Shown in pieces: positions 55,958 to 64,000 of a DNA stretch of 64,000 nucleotides. This stretch comes from Kalmusia sp. IMI 367209. Its lineage: Eukaryota > Ascomycota > Dothideomycetes > Pleosporales > Didymosphaeriaceae. The stretch covers positions 558,001-622,000 of the forward strand of contig JAPEUQ010000012.1 in assembly GCA_027946365.1 (NCBI GenBank), written 5' to 3'. The notes below the pieces were generated by a model. It ran no database searches. It saw nothing but the letters and a program-made list of their open reading frames with translations, and had not been told where the DNA came from. Positions within the stretch are counted from its first letter, which is position 1, and every line of letters begins with the position of its first letter. A program made the translations under genes and the position numbers.

Positions 55958-57242
55958 ACCTTTTAGTTACTAGCAAGTAAATGGGGAAAATGACCGCGAG
56001 TGAAGTCTAAAGGTATTTGAAGGAGAGATGACGTAGTGGCGGGAAGTGGTGAGTGGCGGGTTTTTTTCCAACCAATCAGGCTTGTCCATTGCCGTGCCCA
56101 AAAGTGTTTCGTCGTGCGATCCCGCTAACGTAACAAGGGACTTCTATGGAAATAGTGCCTGCAGAATATATTTCTCTTGCATCTGCACAATTCCTTGACC
56201 ACTAGCACTCATTGCTCCTGACTGCTATCGCGGCAATGGATCGCAGAACCGTATACACCATACAGCTCAACCGTCAACTATGATATCGCAGAATGAGTCG
56301 TGACGCAGACCCGCCATGATGGCGAAGCGCTGAGATACCAAAGCGTCTTCTACCTTGCAGAACTGTGCAGGGTTCTGCAGGCCACATCCCAACGGGCTGC
56401 TGTCAGTCGCTCGGTGTTTTCCACCGACGGCCGGCTGAGGTGCGCCGAGCGCTAGTGTACCACCACGATCGCGATGGCGATGACGGCCGAGCTACAATTT
56501 CCACAAGACGTACATGGCGTGTCTTGACTTGTTCAAAGCCATTCTTTATCCCGGTGGCGGGGTTTGCATATGCCGTACGCCATGACGGATGCGTGGAGGG
56601 AGTTGTCAGAGGTCTGGAGGCCCTTGCTGTTTGAACCTGCGGAATAGTTCCTCACTGCCAAAATCTTAGTCCCAAATTCGCATTGCCTTGCCTGTGCAAT
56701 GTGGCTAGCAGCTGCAAACGGGTGAGGCTGGGTATGAAAGAGGACCGAATGCATCTCGAGTCGCGCTTGTCAAACATGCCCTTATACAGAAATGTAGGCT
56801 GGGGGTTGTGAACTTTAGCTCTACTATGCTTCCAGCCAAGCTAACCCGAGTATCCCCCTACCGGAAGTAGGGAGAGGAGAGGGCAACGCATTAAGGCTAT
56901 CATCACTGAACTTCGGTGGCAGGAACAGTTGTGTCCCACGAAGAATGAATCCGCACGTATGGCTCCAAAAAATTTCAAAAGACTATTTTCATCTATGAAC
57001 CGCTCGCCATGCCCTACCGAATGCTTCAAATGTAGCGACTCAGGGGCCGGACACAACCGACCGTAGCCGCAGCCAAACGTTATCCGAACAGCATGGTGAC
57101 TTCCAGCCGTTGAAATAAGATCCGGTAGCATACACCAGGCATGCTTATAATCCTCAAAATCCCCCCACGCATTTGCAGTCTTTGAGCACTGCCTTGCTCT
57201 TCGTCCTCCAGTGCAAGCTTCTTCGACGGCATTCCACCAGTG
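55958..57242. other. Gene-free stretch upstream of the regulator
   Basis: About 1.3 kb holding the promoter of the Zn2Cys6 gene. Short frames only (at most 96 codons), none recognisable. Nothing else seen. Confidence 0.5.
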
Positions 57243-57814
57243 CTATTCCACGCGCACTATAAGCACCATGTCAGGATCAGACCAATCGCTCTCCCTACCG
57301 TTCGTCCAAGTCTCGTACCGAGCAGATTTTTCTAAGCCTCCAAATTGAGCCACGAACCAATCACCCACGCTAACCAGCGTATGCAGACAGGAACCTTCGT
57401 CGAACTCGATCGGTCCGCAAGTATGAAAGCACTTGATCTTGATCTTGTAGAGCGTCTGTACTGCCAAGAGGTTGCTGAGGTGGAAGAACTGGGCCACGTC
57501 CTCTGCAGATTTGGATGTGAAGATGCCAGGTCTGCTGTCGTCTGGCATCAATAGTCCCTCACAGTCGATGGCTAACGTGAACTTGCCCCTGCCCATGTTT
57601 CGATCAGTCGCAGTGCCTGGACTAGAGGGGTTGATGCCATCGCTGCCGTTGCGCTGACGGTATGATGCTTTGAAGGTTTAGTCAGTAGTGCCGAGGTAGA
57701 AGGCAGAGAGGAATTGCTCTTGAAGGATGGCCTACTGATGTTTCCTCTGGTTGTCGAGCTAGTAGAAGTAGAGCCGTAGATGTGACCTTCGCCCGGCTGT
57801 TCTTCTCTGCTCAT
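57243..57814 (-). CDS. Small orphan protein (167 aa)
   Basis: Two exons (57736-57814, 57243-57667; 68-bp intron 57668-57735, GTAGGC..AAG with a CTGACTAAAC branch region) encode 167 residues. The N-terminus is polar (MSREEQPGEGHIYGSTSTSS). The body is compact and aromatic: GKFTLAIDCEGLLMPDDSRP, AEDVAQFFHLSNLLAVQTLYKIKIKCF, LHTLVSVGDWFVAQFGGLEK, and it ends DPDMVLIVRVE. No signal peptide or membrane helix is visible, and I recognise no family. The alternation of short hydrophobic runs suggests an alpha/beta fold. The intron was placed because it joins two otherwise offset frames; without it the first frame ends in a Ser-rich tail. Moderate confidence that it is a gene; no function offered. Confidence 0.55.
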
Positions 57815-60308
57815 GGTAGCTTTCCTCTGGGGAAGGAAAAATCGAGAGATTGATTTGTGTTGCTGCGAATAATAGCGCAAGTACAAATTTTTTTAAGACG
57901 TTGGAGGTTTGTCGGCGCGAGTGTAGAAGTCAATGAGAGACTAGGTCAGTGGTAGCTTAGATGATTGTAATATTCACCTAACTGCATGCTCTTGATTTGC
58001 CTCGCGACAAACAGGCTTACGGCTGGACTTATGGTATGACACTGCCCAACCACCTTCATAAGTGGACGGCACTTTTGACCGAGCCCCATATTTAATCCCG
58101 GCCCAGAAAGGAAATTATTGAAACGCTCTTGCTACACGTGAACAAGCCGTCATTTGAAGCGGTCGCCCATGCGCAGCGGTACGAAAAGTATCATCATGGT
58201 CCCCCTCTTCTTCCTCGAATTTGCCCTGCACATAATCGGCACCTAGAATCTGCTTGACTGGTTTCAAGGCGTTCTGGCATCGGATTTGGCCTTTCGCATA
58301 GCATATGTTGAACTGAAGCGACTTGACTTGGAAAAAATGATATGAGCATTCAAGGATGGCGATATTTGGCAGGTGCCTACAAACCCACCCATTGGTGTTC
58401 CTTTATTGGGAAGCTGAGCACTATCACTAGAAGCAAGCAGAGGGGTTTCTTTAAAGGGTCGGCCGACCTACCAGAATTGTGCGATTGCGTGGGTGATCAA
58501 TCTTTATGAATTGTGTTCTGAAATCCGAATAGCTCGGTTTCTGGGGCGAGAATCAATCTGTCCAGGCCGATCAAACGAGAGCCGCGGCAGAAGTTTTAGC
58601 TGGAAAGTTGAGTTCTTTATAAGTAATATGTTGACAGGTCTTTCGTCATACCGACCACAACTACATGATGTAGTGAAGCAGATACAACAACAAAGTCACA
58701 GGACACCAACATTTCGAGCCGCACTTGTCAAGATGATAGACGAGTGGTGTATAGAAACGATCATGCGGTCGAAGAATGTGACGGAACCATGGCACATAGG
58801 GATAGAACCGACGACTGTTGGTGAATGTCACACAGTCTTGCGATGCTGCATATTTGGGGTTGAGACAGATTGGGGATATTTGCAAGCAGTGTACATCTGA
58901 ACAGCTATTCAATTGGCACATAGCCTCGCCACTGCTAGCATTGGAGCGTAATGCACTACGAGGAACAAAACCCGGGACGTACAGATGGTCAGGCACGAGA
59001 AGCTACGCCTAGCACAGGGCAACTCAACAGACTTTCCATGACAGCGCACTGCTGTCCTCGGATGCCGCAAGCGCCATCAGCGGTCTCGGGAACAGAAACT
59101 ATGAGAACATCTGGTATCACTTTGCTTCCTCTGCGCGGGGTTAGACTCCAGCCAATAGAAGCAAAGACGGTGCGTCGACACGTGATCCGCCAATCAAAGG
59201 TGGTTGCCGGCACGATCCTAGTCCGAACATCAACCACGACATAAAGGTTGTGCTAGGTAGACGAACAAGACCACCCGTAGTCCCTGCGCATGAGCGAGAG
59301 GCAGCTTTGATATGTGCGTCACGAACAGCAACGAGGAGGTACCTCTTCTCCCTCTTCGGGTGCGATTCGATGTAGTGACGATCCAGGCGCTGGCCACTGA
59401 TTCGCTGGAGTTTTTGGCCGCATTCCTTTCTCCATGCACCTCCTGGGATTCAGATTCCACACCAGCACTACCTTTCACAAGAAGTCAAGTGCTTGCGCCG
59501 TGCAGCAAAGTCGGAAACGCATTGAACCAACAGGATTGTACAAAGAGAAAGTGTTTCTGCCCTACAGAGACCATCCCACGGCCTAGGCACGGCTATGACC
59601 GTGGTCATAGTACAAAACGTCGCGTGCTCTTCCTTGAAATCATGCACCAGAAGCCGGGGCAGCATCGCTAGGTGGTGTCCTTTGCGTCTTCTTTGCCGCT
59701 AATAGCACTGCCAGCTGCCGCCATGGTCGATTTAGTCGCAAGGATTGAGCCTTGCCCGCACAAAACGCCTCTCTTCGACGTTCAACTGCTCTATCATTCA
59801 GGTCAGATTCACGACAAAATTCATAGAGAGACTGCCAAGCCGAACCCTAGCTTACGTCGCATCGTCTTGCTTTGCTATCTGTACGATGCAATTTCACGTA
59901 GACAACACCAGCTGTACCTCGAACGTACACGCGCTTACCACATTGCCATGTACTGCGCATCGTCACCGCAGATTTATGCCAGTAGCGAAAAGGATAGCCT
60001 ACAAGTTTCAAATGCACTGCGTTCGACAAGCTCTACATCAACTTTTAGACGTTTATAGCTCAAGCAAGGACTGATGAATGCGACTACTGCTTCTGCGCCA
60101 CACGATGTGAAGGGGCAATGGTTGAACTGAAATATCACCCTACGTCATGGAGCACCTGAGCAAACAAACAAAATCGCCTTGTTGTAAGATTCCCTCCTCA
60201 TACTACTATTACCACCCCCTCACTTTAGTGCCACAGCAATCCTTTGGAATCATGTTTTTCATCAATAGGCTTACATGTTAATCCAGTTCGCTCAATAAAT
60301 CAAGTCTC
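57815..60308. other. Gene-free stretch
   Basis: About 2.5 kb. Several frames of 80-135 codons occur (58493-58900 +, 59312-59671 +, 59672-60058 +) but none has a domain, partner exon or coherent composition, and they overlap antisense frames of similar length. It should hold the promoters of the orphan gene and of the broken GRAM-like gene. No RNA gene or repeat recognised. Confidence 0.45.
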
Positions 60309-62406
60309 ATGTCATCCCAGGAGGATCACGTCCCAGTCGAAAATCCGGTGATCGGACTTGATCGTTCAGCAATCGATCGGAACGGGCTGATCCAGGCTCC
60401 ACATGAGGTCCTTGATAGCAAGACCATCAAGGCCCATTGTTATGCTGATGACGGAGCTGCATCCAAAGTAAACTACTCACAAGCACAACATGACACGATT
60501 TATTCCATCAAACAGAAGACACATCACGCCGCAGTCAAGATCAGGAAAACATTGCACATTAACAAAGCCTCGGACTATGTTGAGTCAGAGGGAAGAACAG
60601 TCCTCGCCGATGATGCTGACGAACAATCTGGTTCACGCCTTGTGCACCAATTGCCGGAGCCAGAGGAAAACACTCTCAAAGATGTAGTTCATCACCCTAT
60701 CGACACTGTGAAGTCCAAAGTCTCTGGACAAGGCAACCAACAAGTAGCAGCAAAGTCGTGGCGAAAGAAGTACCCCATGGAAAGGAAGTCGACCTTGTCA
60801 ATGCCTACGCTGCAGTCAATCGCGCGTCGACAGACAAAGAAAAGCTCCTTGCTAATGAAGAACTGTCTGTGCTATTGCGAGAACGACAAAGTACGTACGT
60901 TCGATGGACGCTCGATCGGCACGTTACGAACGTCAAGGTGCTACCACAAGATACCGCAGTGAAGCCAACCAGAGCGGACTTCGAGAAGAAGACCGCCGAT
61001 CAAGGCGTTTTGACAGACTGGAAGGGGTTCGCACACCAGGTAAAGGTCCTACTTGAATTACGTTACTGAAAGACTCTGCTCATGCTACATAGCTATTGGT
61101 CTACTATGCTCAACTATATGGGGGATAATATATTGGCTTTGGTTCTGATCCGCCGACCCCTTCGAAGGAGACTATCATGCTAAATGTAGAGCGCCTCTTC
61201 ATTGTCTCTTCACCCTTGTAGGAGGTCATCATGACGTTCTGAAAAGTCTATCGTTGGGAGAGGCCTGTGGAGACCACTAAGTATCTATTGATCTACCTTA
61301 TCTTGTGGTACTTTAATCTACTCCTTCCAGACATAGTAAGTTCTCAAGGGTCTCTTCAATTTTGTTGCACTTCTCACAATACTAACGTCAAACTAGATCT
61401 CTGCCATCCTGTACCTAGTTATAGAGCGCCGTGTTCACGGCAACACTTTGGACGACCTCCGCAACAACATCGTGCACAGAGATAATACACAAAAGACCAC
61501 CCTTTTCTTCACTGAGTACATCGACAAGAAGGGCGACGAAAAATGGGTGGAAGATCTCCTTCAAGGCGCAGGTCCGTGGCTGATGGTCCAGTTGGCCGAC
61601 TTGGCCAATTTCTTCGAGAGTGCACGCAAGTCTGTATTCCATCTCAATTACCTCGATACCGTTTAGAATCGATGCTAACGTATATATCATAGTTTCTATG
61701 AATGGCAAGTTCCTCACCGCACGCTGCGTACGCTGGTCATATTGGCCCTTGCCGTCCCCATCACTACCTTAGTACCTCTGTGGCTGCTGGTCAAGTTCAT
61801 GACGTTGGCGACGGGTATCACATTTTTCGGCCCCTTCCCTATCGCCACTAATTTCCCAGATTACCGGCTCCTAGTGACGCCATCGAAGCGATTGTTGTGG
61901 AACATTCCCACACACGGTACGTCCCCTACCATGGCGCCATCCAAGCGTGAAGAATTCAACGTTCAATCTAACAGAACACAGCTGAAGGGGCCATCAAATA
62001 CATACAAGCCGAAGGGACTAGTGCCAAAACGCAAGCCACAACGACCCAAGACGCTGGGAAAGCCTCAACAGTCATGGAACAGGAACAGGATTACGGCTCC
62101 TATACTACGAGCGAGCACGAAACCACAGGTCGCGTAGTCATCCAGATCTCCTCCGTGCGCTTTGTCTCGAATACCGGCAATACCGTGCACTGGGCTTTAT
62201 CCTACGATGACATCAATAGTCTTGAGAAGCAGGACCGCATCGTCTCGAAGAATGTCCCATCTAAATTGCAATCGGAGTCGGGGAAAGATCTGCGGCTTAC
62301 GACTAATACGGGAGAGGAACGGGTGCTACAGAATGTAGAGAAGAGAGACGAGGTTTTCTCGCAGATTATTGGGTTCAGTGAGACGAACTGGCAAGTGGTA
62401 TGGTAA
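60309..62406 (+). pseudogene. Broken gene for a multi-spanning GRAM-like membrane protein
   Basis: Five exons are readable (60309-61039, 61093-61335, 61397-61629, 61693-61916, 61982-62406). They follow, end to end, a conserved fungal protein: EVDLVNAYAAVNRASTDKEK, YVRWTLDRHVTNVKVLPQD, GVLTDWKGFAHQ, LLVYYAQLYGG, VYRWERPVETTKYLLIYLIL, LDDLRNNIVHRD, GPWLMVQLADLANFFESARN, FYEWQVPHRTLR, DYRLLVTPSKRLLWNIPTHAE. It ends in a GRAM/PH-like domain (SVRFVSNTGNTVHWALSYDD, LEKQDRIVSKN, FSETNWQVVW). It is disabled: one base is missing at the AAA of 60752-60754, and exon 2 has in-frame stops at 61126 (TAA), 61219 (TAG) and 61240 (TGA). TAG and TGA stand where CAG and CGA are expected, so C-to-T changes explain two of them. 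Splice sites and the rest of the frame are intact, so the decay looks recent. Confidence 0.85.
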
Positions 62407-63454
62407 AGGTGAGGTTAGAAAATGCGAGGGTTATTAGTTATGTTGATTTTATTCTTTAGGCGCCAGCACCGGTAATCCTTTGCTGTTGAAAAAGATAGTA
62501 ATACCGACACGGCAATAGTTTCAGTGATAATGGCGGATTTCAAGGCTGGTCTAATTTTGGACATGGAGTTTTGGTTCTTTGTTAAACTAGTGTGAGAGGC
62601 GATGTAGCACTGTTTAGTCTGGAGATATTATCACCGTAGTCATTAGCTTTGACGGATTTGCCTTTGGCAAATGGTAACTCTCACGAGCTTTATCAGGAAT
62701 ATTACTCCTCTTGCATTGCACTCGCGTGAACATTACTACAACTGTCAACGGGATGACTTAAGAGAATGATTATATTACATCAATTACTTCTTTTGCTGCA
62801 AGAATGCAGCCCTTTTAGATGAAGGTAAGGTTGTTTTCATGAAAATCTTTGAGCTCTAGTCGTCTGCCCATAGGGGTTGAGAATCACGTGAGAAGATAGA
62901 CAACGCTGTCCAGTATCTTACTTGTAAGGGTGCGGAAAGTATGGGGATCAGATATGGTCTTTCCATATATTTTGATTCTGCAGGTCGTTCTTTTTGATTA
63001 TCATCTAGTACTTCCCCTTCATACGTTTCTAGATTGTGTCACGTGCAATCATGGATATTGGGTATGATTTTGCTTCGATTCGTCAGCGAAGATATGAGAA
63101 TAAGGAAATGATAAGTTGTGCTCAGAAGATCTGGATGAATTTCTTGTATGAGGTCAATGTTATGCAGGTACATTCAATCTAGACTCTGTAGCGCTACGGG
63201 CTAATGTATGGAATCGCTTGAAGGCACGCAAGAATGCATAGCTTCTCTCTCTTCGTTGGCCATCAATGTGATGCTTACTTTGGAGAGGGATATTTTAGGC
63301 TCGCATCTTGATTGGAAGATCTCATTTCCATTTGACACGAGAAGCCCTTGCACCATTATGCAACAGACGAATCCATCCTTTTGTGGAAAGGTATGAATAA
63401 CCCAGATGGGTGTTAATAAATCCACTTATGCGCCAAGCCCATTCGTTGAAGTTG
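62407..63454. other. A/T-rich spacer between convergent genes
   Basis: About 1.05 kb between the 3' ends of the GRAM-like pseudogene and the terpene synthase. Frames are short and unrecognisable (63201-63425 minus and 63208-63396 plus shadow each other). Nothing recognised. Confidence 0.5.
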
Positions 63455-64000
63455 CTAGGCGCCATATTTTATGACTCTATTATCTGTCTGCGATTTCGTT
63501 CCAGAGGCCAGATCAGCCAGAACTTCTTCCAACTTGTACCGCGGCTGCTCCAAGTGAAACGAAATGTAACCCCGAAGGAAGTCCTCGAAGACCTCAAGCA
63601 GACCCGCATACTCTCGCAAAATTGCTCGGACCGCTCCAACCTTGTCACAAACTTGTTTGCACGTCCATTCCAAAGCTGCCAAGTACGTGATGCCCCGCAT
63701 GTTCGCAACATTGGAGATGAAGTTCAGCTGCTCATCGCCCTTGATCGACTCCTTATAGAATGACATAATATCGTTGACGTAGCAGAGGATACTGGTGATA
63801 TTGGGTATGACCGGCAGGTACACGTGTAGATATTCGCTCTCGGGAAACTTCTGAGCAAAGATGAAGTGCGCAAACGGTTCGGCAATGCCGGTGAGGACGC
63901 GCAGGTATTCTGGGAACTGGGTTGCGCCTTTTGGAGGGCAGATCCTTCCTTCGTAAGATTTCTCGAAGAAGGTTCCGTTGATGAAGGCAATCGTTGAGCT
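63455..64000 (-). CDS. TRI5-family (trichodiene-synthase-like) terpene synthase, 3' part
   Basis: An open frame of 181 codons runs from the window edge to the TAG at 63455; the 5' part is outside. It reads INGTFFEKSYEG, FPEYLRVLTGIAEPFAHFIF, then YLPVIPNITSILCYVNDIMSFYKE. The last motif (about 63749-63775) is the NSE metal-binding triad N-D-x-x-S-x-x-x-E of class I terpene synthases, in the form typical of the TRI5 family. It is followed by the expected helices (ALEWTCKQVCDKVGAVRAIL, FEDFLRGYISFHLEQPRYKL). These enzymes ionise and cyclise farnesyl diphosphate with Mg2+; the family includes trichodiene and longiborneol synthases and many others. The Asp-rich first metal motif lies outside the window, so activity and product cannot be judged. 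No trichothecene-pathway partner is seen in this window. Confidence 0.88.
   Translation of the reverse strand, partial: SSTIAFINGTFFEKSYEGRICPPKGATQFPEYLRVLTGIAEPFAHFIFAQKFPESEYLHVYLPVIPNITSILCYVNDIMSFYKESIKGDEQLNFISNVANMRGITYLAALEWTCKQVCDKVGAVRAILREYAGLLEVFEDFLRGYISFHLEQPRYKLEEVLADLASGTKSQTDNRVIKYGA

Noticed and set aside
58493..60074. Run of plus-strand frames of 64-135 codons
   Set aside because: They change frame without plausible introns, overlap antisense frames of similar length and match no family.
1..64000. tRNA/rRNA genes, CRISPR arrays, intact transposons, centromere-like arrays
   Set aside because: A visual scan for B-box-like tRNA motifs, direct repeat arrays, terminal inverted repeats and transposase or reverse-transcriptase motifs found none. 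A covariance-model or repeat-library search would be more sensitive.

Overview
The window is nuclear DNA from a filamentous ascomycete, most likely a Dothideomycete. The evidence is coding exons broken by many short introns (mostly 43-70 bp, GT..AG, often with a CTAAC-type branch site), fungus-restricted families (HET, Zn2Cys6 regulators, Helo-like N-terminal domains, DUF6536, TRI5-type terpene synthase, Ldb17), and two small conserved proteins that I associate from memory with Dothideomycetes. There is no operon structure, CRISPR array, phage or recognisable transposon. Splice sites were assigned by eye by joining reading frames, so individual junctions may be a few bases off.

Left part (1-16.7 kb): the 5' part of a conserved fungal protein; a small conserved protein followed by a strong hairpin; a BTB/POZ protein; a two-helix membrane-type protein broken by a one-base frameshift; a 587-residue G-alpha-like protein carrying an NLR-type Helo-like N-terminus; an Ldb17/SPIN90 actin-nucleation regulator; and a monocarboxylate-porter-like MFS transporter. 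Wide gene-free spacers separate them.

Central part (19.5-39 kb) is mostly core cell biology. An ER TPR-J co-chaperone (DNAJC3/P58IPK type) and a GH5 endoglucosylceramidase/sterol glucosidase are divergent from one 385-bp promoter region. They are followed by the exportin Msn5, a 2-oxoglutarate/Fe(II) oxygenase, a HET-domain protein, a type II membrane methyltransferase-like protein and an MFSD5-like transporter.

Right part (42-64 kb) looks accessory. A TauD-superfamily oxygenase (HxE type) diverges from a Dal5-type MFS permease. After these come a DUF6536 membrane protein, an aldo-keto reductase, a decayed Zn2Cys6 regulator beside an intact one, a small orphan gene, a multi-spanning GRAM-like protein killed by a frameshift and three stop codons, and the 3' end of a TRI5-family terpene synthase at the right border. 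The pairing of a permease and an oxygenase with a reductase and a regulator suggests a catabolic or specialised-metabolism neighbourhood; the broken genes show ongoing decay.

The most unusual item is the G-alpha-like protein with an NLR-type N-terminus and altered nucleotide-binding motifs (7814-9890).
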